This document shows, piece by piece, positions 26,916 through 35,479 of a stretch of DNA of 64,000 nucleotides. Origin of the DNA: Eisenbergiella tayi (GTDB lineage Bacteria > Bacillota > Clostridia > Lachnospirales > Lachnospiraceae); NCBI RefSeq assembly GCF_001881565.1, contig NZ_MPDJ01000005.1:830500-894499 (forward strand), read 5' to 3'. Position 1 is the first letter of the stretch. Each line of letters opens with the position of its first letter. The translations under genes were made by a program, and so were the position numbers. The notes under the pieces are model-generated. The model searched no databases, had not been told where the DNA came from, and saw only the letters and a program-made list of their open reading frames with translations.

Positions 26916-28226
26916 CTACTCTTCCTCCTTCCCATCCAGCGCCCTTATATCCTTATTCCCATACCAATAAATACTGGCAGCCGCCCCGAGCACTGCCGTA
27001 CATGAAAACATCAGGGCCATGCCGCTTCCGCTCCCTGTTCCCGTCAGCCTTCCCAGAAAAGCTGCGGCAGGAGAACCGCCCTTCATAAACGGTTCGAACA
27101 CATAATCCGCCAGCCAGCCTCCCAAAAGAATCCCCAGCGGAATGCTGGAATACTGCAGCGCATTTCTCACCGCAAAAATCCTGCCCTGGATTTCTCTCGG
27201 AATCCGGTTATACAGAATCATCCGCTGCCCTGCGGCTACAAAGGGAATCGGGACACTGGCGGCAAGCCCCGCCAGGCTCCATATCCACACATTTCGTCCA
27301 AAACTAATCCCCAGATCCCCGAACAGGAATGAAAAGGCCGCAGACAGATAAATCATTTTTACCGGACTGCCTTTTATCCGGCCGGAAGCCACAAGCAGGC
27401 CGCCCGCGATCCCCCCGATTCCAAGCACGCTGCTCACGATACCCATGATCTGCTCATTTCCGCCGGTTCTTGCCAGAAGCATGGGAGACATGATATTTTC
27501 ATAGGTCAGCCTGGAAAAGAAATTGATGAGGAACATACTTAGAATCATGTAAGCCAGTCCCTTCCTTTTCCTAAGGAAATCAATCCCTTCCTTCAGGCCG
27601 GAAAACAGCGCTTCTTTCTTTTTCTCCCCTGTCGGTTTCTCAGGGATATGGATAAAAATAAGGAGCACACAAAAAGCAAATACAAAGCTGCATAGATCAA
27701 GGAGTATCACTCCTTCCAGTCCCCGGAAAGCGCTGACAGAAGCCGCCAGCACCGGTGTCACAACCGTCAGCAGGTTATTGGAAAAGGAATCCATGCCGCT
27801 GGCCCTTGCGTACAGCTCCTTCGGCACAAGGATTCCTATCGCCACTGACTGGGCGGGCTGCTGAAAAGCATTCATAAAACCCGTTATCACATTCACCACA
27901 TAAATATGCCATATTTCCAGTCTTCCTCCCGCCAGCATTGCCCAGATAAAAACAGTGCACAGAGCGGCTGCCGAATCGGACACCAGCATAATTTTCTTTT
28001 TGCTGTGTTTGTCTATAAAGGAACCTGCCAGCAGGCTGACAAGGATGTAAGGCATATAAGAACAAAAAGTCATAAGAGATACCGTCATCGCGGAATCCGT
28101 CTGCTTATATGTCCAAATCATGAGGGCAAAGCCTGTCATGGCGCTCCCCAGCTGGGAAACGGACTGGCTGAGCCAGAAAATAATATAACCTGTAAATCCG
28201 TTCTTTTTATTTTTATTAAAATTCAT
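26916..28226 (-). CDS. MFS transporter, efflux type
   Basis: A 436-residue membrane protein with about 12 hydrophobic helices, of the MFS_3/MefA-like group (GSAMTGFALMIWTYKQT near the start, SLLAGSFIDKHSKKKIML as the loop 2-3 motif, RIPREIQGRIFAVRNALQYSSIPLG in the second half). These are proton-driven exporters of drugs or metabolites. The ATG at 28226 follows AAGGAGA; the open frame extends 16 codons upstream without an RBS. The substrate is unknown and no resistance can be claimed. An 11-base inverted repeat lies upstream at 28309-28349. Confidence 0.88.
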   Translation of the reverse strand: MNFNKNKKNGFTGYIIFWLSQSVSQLGSAMTGFALMIWTYKQTDSAMTVSLMTFCSYMPYILVSLLAGSFIDKHSKKKIMLVSDSAAALCTVFIWAMLAGGRLEIWHIYVVNVITGFMNAFQQPAQSVAIGILVPKELYARASGMDSFSNNLLTVVTPVLAASVSAFRGLEGVILLDLCSFVFAFCVLLIFIHIPEKPTGEKKKEALFSGLKEGIDFLRKRKGLAYMILSMFLINFFSRLTYENIMSPMLLARTGGNEQIMGIVSSVLGIGGIAGGLLVASGRIKGSPVKMIYLSAAFSFLFGDLGISFGRNVWIWSLAGLAASVPIPFVAAGQRMILYNRIPREIQGRIFAVRNALQYSSIPLGILLGGWLADYVFEPFMKGGSPAAAFLGRLTGTGSGSGMALMFSCTAVLGAAASIYWYGNKDIRALDGKEEE

Positions 28227-28308
28227 TGGTTTTCTCCTTATAGTTTTTTTATTTCCTATAAGTACAAAATCCAATGCGGGCGGTATTTACTGCTCTGTAG
28301 CTGCAAAC

Positions 28309-28349
28309 CTCTGTACAAGTTCCGCCCATACACTGAACCTTGTACAGAG
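28309..28349 (-). promoter_or_regulatory. Inverted repeat upstream of the MFS gene
   Basis: CTCTGTACAAG (28309-28319) and CTTGTACAGAG (28339-28349) are exact reverse complements with a 19-base gap. No T-run follows on either strand. It lies 83-123 bases before the MFS start and is a candidate regulator site. Confidence 0.5.
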
Positions 28350-28399
28350 TAATACATCCATGATGATTTTTTCGTGTCTTTCCATGGTTTCACCTCTTC

Positions 28400-29854
28400 T
28401 TATATACCCAACAGTTTTTTATACTCCTCTATGGAATACCCCATCAAAAGGGCGGACGGAGCTTCTCCGGCAACCAGCTTCAGCAGTTCTTCCACATTAT
28501 CATCCGGCTCAATCCCCCAGTCCTCCAGCAGTTCCCTTCCCATCGCCAAAGCAGCCTCAGGAGCGGGGTTCAGGGACACCTCCTGGACAAAACTCATCGC
28601 CAGCATCATACTTGCATCATAATCTAATCCGCCTGACGTCTGCAGACAATCCAGCAACCTCCTGACAGAAGGTATCAGTACCGAAACCCCATTTTCCAGG
28701 ATGGCCTCCATTTTTTCCCTGCAGAATGGTTTATAGCCTTTCACGCCGATTCTTTTTCTTTGCTTAAGGACATAGGCGATTTCTTCCCGGTCAAGGATGC
28801 TCAGATAAGTCTGGCCGCTGTCCTCATCCCTGAACTCTGTATAATCATTCCATAAAGCAGCAAGAGCAGCGATCCCTTCGTAAAATTCATCGGGGTCAAG
28901 CGTATCCTCCTGATACATGTTCAGCATAGAGTACAGATATCCCACCTCTGCCGCCCCATATATGTCAACGAGAAGAGACAGCAGTTTTTCCAGCCTTTCT
29001 TTTTCTTCCAGACAGGCCTTCCATTTTTCCTGCCCGCAGAGCGCTGCATATTCCCTTCCTTCCTTTGTCAGCCCGATTACCGCATCACCGATGTTCTCCA
29101 AATCCACCAGCCCGCATGCATGGTACATATCCATCTCATTCATATGCATCATGCAGTCTCCCAGGGTTACCGTCCGCTCCCCCGCCAGCCCGGCAAGGAA
29201 TCGGCCTCCTCTTCCTGTAAACAGCTTCATCATGAGCTCTTTGTCCCCTTCCAGGACATCAATAAGAGCGGCGGCATAAACATCCGCTTTCTTTTTTCTG
29301 TTTTCCGCCTCAGGGATTTCCATCCCCAGCTTTTTCAGAAGCTTTTTCAGTTCTTCTTCATCTCTCTGCCCCATAATGGACTTCATGCTCTTCCTGCTGC
29401 ATACGACCTCCACAGGTTTGTCAAACTCCGATTCTTCCTCCCAATCCTCCTCTGAATCCGGGTATTTCTCCAGTTCCCTTTTTTTCCTCACTGCCTGATT
29501 GCTGCCCTGATCCTGTCCGCCCTCTGTTTTCATCAATGTCACATCAAACATCCATTCATTGTCGAAATCATAAAGATACAGCCAGGTCTCCTTCAGCTCC
29601 CAGCCCAATTTCTCAAGACATACATCATTCTCTGTTTTTCCGCTGCCGTTATCAGATGCGGCACAGCCTTTGGGATCATAAAAAACCTGATTCCGGCTGA
29701 ATATATATGAATGCTCCGGGGTAAAATCAAACGCCTCAAGTATGGCATAATGCAGATCCTCCAGGCTTTTTCCGCCGTCGATCTGTATCATCCGGAATAC
29801 CTGGGGCTTATCCCGGAACCTTACCATAAAAGTATACACTTTTGTTCCTTCCAT
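28400..29854 (-). CDS. Protein with N-terminal pRiA4b ORF-3-like domain
   Basis: A 484-residue protein. The first 115 residues match the PRiA4_ORF3 pattern (VYTFMVRFRDKPQVFRMIQIDG, LEDLHYAILEAFDF, HSYIF, WLYLYDFDNEWMFDVTL), a small fold found on plasmids and in many Firmicutes with no known activity. The remaining 370 residues are acidic, mostly helical and without recognised motif. There is no signal peptide or membrane segment, so it is cytoplasmic. It forms no obvious operon; the RBS AGGAGGAAT is good. Confidence 0.75.
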   Translation of the reverse strand: MEGTKVYTFMVRFRDKPQVFRMIQIDGGKSLEDLHYAILEAFDFTPEHSYIFSRNQVFYDPKGCAASDNGSGKTENDVCLEKLGWELKETWLYLYDFDNEWMFDVTLMKTEGGQDQGSNQAVRKKRELEKYPDSEEDWEEESEFDKPVEVVCSRKSMKSIMGQRDEEELKKLLKKLGMEIPEAENRKKKADVYAAALIDVLEGDKELMMKLFTGRGGRFLAGLAGERTVTLGDCMMHMNEMDMYHACGLVDLENIGDAVIGLTKEGREYAALCGQEKWKACLEEKERLEKLLSLLVDIYGAAEVGYLYSMLNMYQEDTLDPDEFYEGIAALAALWNDYTEFRDEDSGQTYLSILDREEIAYVLKQRKRIGVKGYKPFCREKMEAILENGVSVLIPSVRRLLDCLQTSGGLDYDASMMLAMSFVQEVSLNPAPEAALAMGRELLEDWGIEPDDNVEELLKLVAGEAPSALLMGYSIEEYKKLLGI

Positions 29855-30004
29855 AGATTCCTCCTGCTAGTAGACAAATACTGGAAAACTCTTTCTTTTA
29901 TCATAGACTACAAATAGGAATCCCACAATATTTTTTCTAAAAAAGGCCTGCAAAGGTCCCTCTCCCATCCGGCACCGGCAGCGCCTGAATGGAAGACAGA
30001 ACTT

Positions 30005-30928
30005 TCACAGCCCCTCTCCGTCAAATTCCGGTATAAAACTTTCCTCTGCCGTATTCCCTTCCTGGATAAACCCGTTTTCCACTCCGATATCCAGGGCGTA
30101 ATCCACAATCTTTTCATATTCCCGGGCAGTTATCCTCCGATTCAGTTCCGGAAAGGAGGATAAATCACACACCGGTGTAAACTGGTTCATAATACTGATG
30201 TAAATCCTGTCACCATAGGTATGGTAAAGATAGGATATTACCTTTTTGGAATCTGCCGTACAGCCCGGAAGAACCAGATGCCGTACAATGACTCCTTTTT
30301 TCATAAGACCGCTTTTATCATCAAAATCCGGTCCGCCCGTCTGCCTTACCATTTCCGCAATAGCGGCCGATGCGGTTTCAAAATAATCATCCGCATGGGA
30401 ATACCTCTCTCCCAGCCGGGAAGACATGTATTTCAGATCCGGCAGATAAATATCCACCAGGCCTTCCATCCGTTTCAAGGTCTCCACCCGCTCATAGCTT
30501 CCGGTATTATATACTACAGGTATGTGCAGTCCCCCAAGCTTTGCCCGTTCCAATGCCAGCGCAATCTGCGGGACAAAGTGAGTTGGCGTTACCAGATTAA
30601 TATTATTCGCTTTTTTATCCTGAAGTTCCAGAAATATTTCAGACAGCCGTTCCCAGCCGATTATCCTGCCGGCTCTGCTCTCCGCAATATTATGGTTCTG
30701 ACAGTATACGCACCGCAGCACACAGCCGCTGAAAAACACGGTGCCTGATCCGGTTTCCCCGGAAATGCAGGGCTCCTCCCAAAAATGGAGTGCCGCCCTT
30801 GCCGCCATGATCTCCGCCCCCTGTCCACAGTAGCCCCTTCTTCCGCCAAGCCTGTCAGCATGGCAGTTTCTGGGGCACAGTGTACAATCCTTCATCATCT
30901 GTTCAAATTCCGTAACTCGATTTTCCAT
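30005..30928 (-). CDS. Radical SAM protein, PflA-like (putative glycyl-radical activase family)
   Basis: A 307-residue enzyme with the radical SAM cluster motif CVLRCVYC (Cys69, Cys73, Cys76). An N-terminal cysteine set CTLCPRNC plus Cys34 could hold another metal site. The pattern NCHADRLGGRRGYCG matches the group annotated as putative pyruvate formate-lyase activating enzyme in anaerobes. Its true substrate is unknown; no glycyl-radical enzyme gene is in the window. It stands alone on the minus strand. Confidence 0.88.
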   Translation of the reverse strand: MENRVTEFEQMMKDCTLCPRNCHADRLGGRRGYCGQGAEIMAARAALHFWEEPCISGETGSGTVFFSGCVLRCVYCQNHNIAESRAGRIIGWERLSEIFLELQDKKANNINLVTPTHFVPQIALALERAKLGGLHIPVVYNTGSYERVETLKRMEGLVDIYLPDLKYMSSRLGERYSHADDYFETASAAIAEMVRQTGGPDFDDKSGLMKKGVIVRHLVLPGCTADSKKVISYLYHTYGDRIYISIMNQFTPVCDLSSFPELNRRITAREYEKIVDYALDIGVENGFIQEGNTAEESFIPEFDGEGL

Positions 30929-31010
30929 TGCCTGTCCCTATCCGGATGATTTTTCTTATCATTTCCTATGTCATTTACTATACGCAATGGAATCCTTTTT
31001 TGCAAGACTG

Positions 31011-32174
31011 CTATGCTCCGATCAACCCGGCCCGGGCACTTTCCAGAAGTTCTCCTGCGCTGTCATGTGACAGCTCCCATATTCCTACCCCTGCCAGACC
31101 GAGATTCCTGGCGAATGCCGCCTTAGTCCCGATGGAACGGGGATTTTCATAAGAAATGAAGATGCCGTTTCCGTACAGATAGGGTACCGCAGCCCCTTCA
31201 TGGTAAAAGGAAGAGAATGCCGGGTTATTCAGGTAGGTTCCTTTAATACTATTATAGCTGATAGAGCGTGCGGATGAAAAAGTACTGTATCTTCCTTCCT
31301 GAGCCGCTCCCACCCCTTCATAAATATAGCCATAAAAGGGCATTCCGAGAACAAGCTTGTCTGCCGGCACACCTGCATTCAGATAGGCCTGAACGCCGTC
31401 ATGCACGCTGTTTTTATATTGAGGGCTTCTCTCCTGGGGATTGTATAACGGCGCTCCAAAATCCGAATAGGTATCCCAGGATCCATGCATATCATAGGCC
31501 ATGACGAAAATATGATCCACCAGCCCCACTACCTGCTGTGCTTCTATCTTATTCAGATAATTAGAATTGGCAGCGCCTGCTATGGTGAGATAATATTTTT
31601 TGCCGTCCCGCTGGGTCTGCACATTCAGCTGGTTCCTGATGGCGGACAGCAGAAGGGTGAAATTACGTTTGTCCTCCGGACTGTTGATATTCCCCGCCGG
31701 CCCTCCGGACACAGGATATTCCCAGTCCAGATCCACTCCGTCAAATCCATGGGTGAGTATAAAATCCACACATCCTGCCGCAAACTGGTTCCTGCTTTCC
31801 TCTGTTGCCGCCACGACGCTGAAATATGTAGAATAATCCCAGCCTCCTACGGAAATCAGCGTTTTTAATCCCGGATATTTCTTTTTCATATTTCTGAGCT
31901 GTTCAAAATTTTTCAAATCTTTTTCCGGATTAGCCACAGCTATTGTGTTCACTGCAGGATCTATCTTAGCGAAAGCATAATTCAGATGAGTCAGCTTCCC
32001 TGCCGGAATATCCGCCGGATTGTAGCCTTTATCGGAAGACCAGTTGGTATAATACCCAACCACCGTATCTCCTTTATTTAACTTTGCCGGAGCAGCTTCT
32101 GCTCTCAGGCCTGTACCTGCAAGAAACAAAACGGCTGCCGCTATCAGGGAATGTGCAATATTTTTTTTCTTCAT
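31011..32174 (-). CDS. Secreted GH18 family glycosidase (chitinase-like)
   Basis: A 387-residue exported enzyme. It has a signal peptide (about 1-27, ending RAEAA) followed directly by one GH18 TIM barrel. VVGYYTNW starts the barrel, LKTLISVGGWDYS is the second conserved strand, and FDGVDLDWEYP near residues 142-152 carries the DxxDxDxE catalytic motif with all acids present. It should hydrolyse beta-1,4-GlcNAc polymers such as chitin, or the chitobiose core of glycans. There is no binding module and no wall anchor. It follows the alpha-glucan importer operon but has its own promoter, so the link may be loose. Confidence 0.93.
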   Translation of the reverse strand: MKKKNIAHSLIAAAVLFLAGTGLRAEAAPAKLNKGDTVVGYYTNWSSDKGYNPADIPAGKLTHLNYAFAKIDPAVNTIAVANPEKDLKNFEQLRNMKKKYPGLKTLISVGGWDYSTYFSVVAATEESRNQFAAGCVDFILTHGFDGVDLDWEYPVSGGPAGNINSPEDKRNFTLLLSAIRNQLNVQTQRDGKKYYLTIAGAANSNYLNKIEAQQVVGLVDHIFVMAYDMHGSWDTYSDFGAPLYNPQERSPQYKNSVHDGVQAYLNAGVPADKLVLGMPFYGYIYEGVGAAQEGRYSTFSSARSISYNSIKGTYLNNPAFSSFYHEGAAVPYLYGNGIFISYENPRSIGTKAAFARNLGLAGVGIWELSHDSAGELLESARAGLIGA

Positions 32175-32200
32175 ATGCTTCCTTTCTTAAAAACAATAAT

Positions 32201-32241
32201 ATGCCCGGGGGTCTGTCTTTCCGGCACGGACCCTCAGGCAT
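32201..32241 (-). other. Hairpin between the importer operon and GH18
   Basis: ATGCC (32201-32205) pairs with GGCAT (32237-32241), and GGGGTC with GACCCT inside, giving an interrupted stem. It lies between the permease stop and GH18. Without a T-run directly after it, termination is possible but uncertain. Confidence 0.5.
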
Positions 32242-32242
32242 A

Positions 32243-32271
32243 AGTATATAGTCAGCATATAAACGATACAA
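32243..32271 (-). promoter_or_regulatory. Promoter of the GH18 gene
   Basis: On the minus strand TTGTAT (32271-32266), a 17-base spacer and TATACT (32248-32243). Transcription would start near 32236, about 60 bases before the GH18 ATG. Confidence 0.6.
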
Positions 32272-32295
32272 CACACAATATTTGGCAATAACCAA

Positions 32296-33147
32296 TTAAC
32301 CCTTAACACTTCCCGCCGTCAGACCGGCAACAAAGAACTTTTGACAAAAAATAAAAATTATCAGAATCGGCAGCAGACTCAGTACCGAAAGGGCGAATAC
32401 GTAGCCCCACTGGGTAAACTGGTGCTGTCCGAAAAATCCGGATATGGCTATGGGCAGGGTTCTTTTCAGGTTGTCATTTATTACCGTATTGGCCCAGGGA
32501 AATTCTTCCCAGGCCGTCAGGAAATTGAAAATAGATACCGAAGCGATTCCCGGCTTCGCCAGAGGAAACACAATCCGGAAAAATACGGTAAACACACCCC
32601 CTCCGTCCATATATATGGCTTCATCCAGTTCCTTTGGCACGTTTTCCACAAAACCTTTAATCATAAAAGTGGAATACGGGATGACCCAGGCCACGTAAAA
32701 GGGAATCAGTCCCCACAGGTTATTGATTACCTTCAGCTTTACTGCCAGCTCGTACTGAGGAACGATCAGCGTGGTGCCGGGAATAATCATAGTGAGCATA
32801 ATAAATAAAAAGAGAAAGCTCCTTCCCGGAAAACGGAAGCGGGCAATACAAAAGCCCAGAGCGGCGGCCACAAATGCAGCGATGGTCACAGTGATACCGG
32901 ATACCAGCACACTGTTGAGAAAATTCATATAAAATTTCCCCTGATGCAATATGTAATCATAATTCTCCAGTGTAATTTCCTTAAGCGACGGGAAAAAATG
33001 CGGCGGAAATTCATAGAGCGCCCCATTGGGCTTCAGTGAGGTGCTTATCATGTAGCAGAAAGGCATTACCACAATCACCAGGCCCGCCGTCAGAAGCAGA
33101 TATAACAGAAATTGTACGGCATTTCTTTTTGTCAGTTTCATTTTCAA
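32296..33147 (-). CDS. Sugar ABC transporter permease, MalG-like (CUT1)
   Basis: A 283-residue permease with six transmembrane helices, an EAA loop (EAIYMDGGGVFTVFFRIVFPL) and the MalG-type end GLTAGSVKG. It is the last gene of the LacI-GH13-importer operon, 19 bases after its partner permease. Its ATPase is not in the operon. Confidence 0.93.
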   Translation of the reverse strand: MKMKLTKRNAVQFLLYLLLTAGLVIVVMPFCYMISTSLKPNGALYEFPPHFFPSLKEITLENYDYILHQGKFYMNFLNSVLVSGITVTIAAFVAAALGFCIARFRFPGRSFLFLFIMLTMIIPGTTLIVPQYELAVKLKVINNLWGLIPFYVAWVIPYSTFMIKGFVENVPKELDEAIYMDGGGVFTVFFRIVFPLAKPGIASVSIFNFLTAWEEFPWANTVINDNLKRTLPIAISGFFGQHQFTQWGYVFALSVLSLLPILIIFIFCQKFFVAGLTAGSVKG

Positions 33148-33166
33148 TCCTCCCGGCTTTTTATGC

Positions 33167-34048
33167 CTAATTCCTGCTGCGCATCAGCCGGAACTGAAAC
33201 AGGGCCAGTATGCCCAGCACCACCGCCGTTATAAAGGACAGAGCCGCAGAATAACCGAACTTGCCTGTGCTGAAGGCTTTATAGTACATCCAGGTCAATA
33301 TCGTATCCGTCTGATGTCCCGGCGCGCCGTCGGTAATCATTTTAATAGAAGTAAATACATTGAAGCCACCGATGGTGAGCATGACCAGCGCAAACAGGAC
33401 TGTCCCCCGGATAGAGGGGAGGGTTACGGAGAAAAACTTTCTCACGCTCCCCGCCCCGTCCAGAGAGGCCACCTCATACAGCTCCTGAGGCACTGTCTGC
33501 AGCGCGGCCAGAAATACCACCATATTCCAGCCGATTCCTTTCCATATGCCAAGAAGCATGGCTATGGTCAGCCCTCCCCACCGGGTATCCAGCCACCGGA
33601 TATTCCGGCTGGTCACATGAATGATATCGGTAAGGAAATAATTCAGCATTCCTTCTGTATTAAACACATATTTGAAAACCAGGGAGGCAATGACCCAGGA
33701 CGTGATAACCGGCAGATAATACAGCACACGGAATCCAATCCGGAAGTGGCTGATGCTGTTGATAAACAGCGCTGTAAGCAGGCCGAGCAGCATCTGGGCC
33801 GGAACCGTCACCAGCGTATACACGATGGAATTCACAAATACTGTATGGAAATACGGATCCCGGAATACTTCCCCATAGTTGGCGAAACCGATAAATTCCT
33901 GATTCAGTATGGAGCCAAAATCCCACTTGAAAAAGCTCATAATTAATAATTTTGCTATAGGATACAGAGTAAATATTCCGAAAATCAATACTCCCGGCAG
34001 CAAAAGGAGTCCGATCTGCATCCTGCTGCCCCATGTTTTTCTCATCAT
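33167..34048 (-). CDS. Sugar ABC transporter permease, MalF-like (CUT1)
   Basis: A 293-residue permease with six transmembrane helices and an EAA loop (EVASLDGAGSVRKFFSVTLP). AAAGGAG precedes the start; an out-of-frame ATG lies four bases earlier. It pairs with the next permease to form the membrane channel for the binding protein encoded upstream. Confidence 0.93.
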   Translation of the reverse strand: MMRKTWGSRMQIGLLLLPGVLIFGIFTLYPIAKLLIMSFFKWDFGSILNQEFIGFANYGEVFRDPYFHTVFVNSIVYTLVTVPAQMLLGLLTALFINSISHFRIGFRVLYYLPVITSWVIASLVFKYVFNTEGMLNYFLTDIIHVTSRNIRWLDTRWGGLTIAMLLGIWKGIGWNMVVFLAALQTVPQELYEVASLDGAGSVRKFFSVTLPSIRGTVLFALVMLTIGGFNVFTSIKMITDGAPGHQTDTILTWMYYKAFSTGKFGYSAALSFITAVVLGILALFQFRLMRSRN

Positions 34049-34153
34049 CCATGTCTCCTTTGCGCATTGCCGCAGTACAGTCCGCGCTCCGTACCATTGA
34101 CGAAGCGGACAGACCTGGTCTATAATAAATGAAAGCAGCTTTGTCCGGTTATA

Positions 34154-35479
34154 TCATTCAGCCAGAAGCGCATCCATTTTAACCGCCAGCTCATCCATGG
34201 CCTCCCGGGCGGTCTTATCCCCGTTCATTACGGCTGTTACGGCTGTGGCAAGCTCGCTGTCAATTTCCGACCAGCTGGCTACGGTAGGACGGCTTTTCGC
34301 TGTTTTTATAGCATCGATGAAGGGCGCGAAATCAGCCTCTTTTACCGTATCGCTTTCCAGAGCCTCTTCGTTTACGGGGATCTGGCCGCATTTTGCCATC
34401 TCTTCCTGAGCGTAGGGCGACGTCATAAACTGCATAAATTTCCAGGCGGCTTCCTTATTGGCGGACTGGAACATGGAAATATCCTCTCCTCCGAGAACGG
34501 AAACCGAACCGCCCTTTCCTGCGGGCATAGGCGCTGTCCCATAAGCAAAATCCGGATATGCTCCCTGCATTTCCGCTATTTTCCAGGGACCTTCCAGCAG
34601 AAGCATGTAACGGCCTGTCCCAAAACCATCTGTCATAGGAATATCACCGCTGTTCCAGCCGGTAATCGCTCCCTGGGCGTATAAATCTGCCAGCATCTGA
34701 ATGGCTCCTACGGTTTCAGGGCTGTTAATATAGCCTGAAGCTTTCGTCTGGCCGGGATCGGTAAGCTCCCCGCCGCAGCTCCAGATAAAAGGACACAGGT
34801 TCCAGCCTGCCAGGGCCGGTTCGTTATATCCCCATACCTGCTGCCCGTTTTCATTGGTACCCGAAAGAGCCTTTACGGTATCCACAAATTCATCCATGTC
34901 GGCCGGAACGGGAAGTCCCGCGTCCTCCAGGGCCTTTTGGTTATAAAAAAGAATTTTGGTATTGGTGTTCAACGCCAGGCCGTAGAAATGTCCTCCTATC
35001 TGCGCGGTGCTCATGGCACTGTCCAGAAGGCCGCCGGATACGGCGTCAAAATCAGCCATTTCTTCATCCAGCGGAAGCAAAATCCCCATCTTCTGGAATT
35101 CCGGAATCCAGGCGCTGTCCAGACGCGCCACATCCGGCAGGGTATCCGCTTTGGCATTAATCAGAATCTTATCGTGCAGATCCGCCCATTCATGGGAAAC
35201 TGCATTTACTTTGATACCGGGGTTTTCCTTTTCAAATTCGGGAATGAGCACATTCATCAGTGTTTCATTTTCCGCAGACTGCGCACTGTAATGGTGCCAG
35301 AAATTGATTGTGACCTCATCCTGTTTTTGTGTTGCTGACTCGCTGCTCTCAGTACTGTTTTGCGGACCGTCCTGTGAGCTGCTTTCAGAATTTACTGGCG
35401 ATTTACCACAGCCTGTCAGAGCCCCCAAGCTTAATGCAGCTGTCAGTACAATTGCCAGTATTTTTTTGTTATTCTTCAT
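34154..35479 (-). CDS. Sugar ABC transporter substrate-binding lipoprotein (CUT1)
   Basis: A 441-residue binding protein with lipobox LTGC (cysteine near residue 22), a Ser/Gln/Thr linker and the SBP_bac_1 fold (INFWHHYSAQSAENE, DTLPDVARLDS, TGRYMLLLEGPWKIAEM). The start is the ATG after AAAAGGAGGAAAGAGGTT; it lies inside the last codons of the GH13 gene, an 11-base overlap in another frame. Because of the GH13 enzyme and the LacI regulator, the ligand is probably a maltodextrin or another alpha-glucan oligosaccharide. Confidence 0.93.
   Translation of the reverse strand: MKNNKKILAIVLTAALSLGALTGCGKSPVNSESSSQDGPQNSTESSESATQKQDEVTINFWHHYSAQSAENETLMNVLIPEFEKENPGIKVNAVSHEWADLHDKILINAKADTLPDVARLDSAWIPEFQKMGILLPLDEEMADFDAVSGGLLDSAMSTAQIGGHFYGLALNTNTKILFYNQKALEDAGLPVPADMDEFVDTVKALSGTNENGQQVWGYNEPALAGWNLCPFIWSCGGELTDPGQTKASGYINSPETVGAIQMLADLYAQGAITGWNSGDIPMTDGFGTGRYMLLLEGPWKIAEMQGAYPDFAYGTAPMPAGKGGSVSVLGGEDISMFQSANKEAAWKFMQFMTSPYAQEEMAKCGQIPVNEEALESDTVKEADFAPFIDAIKTAKSRPTVASWSEIDSELATAVTAVMNGDKTAREAMDELAVKMDALLAE

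Noticed and set aside
26916..28226. Drug-resistance gene
   Set aside because: The MFS_3-type exporter resembles efflux pumps in general, but nothing in the sequence identifies a drug substrate.
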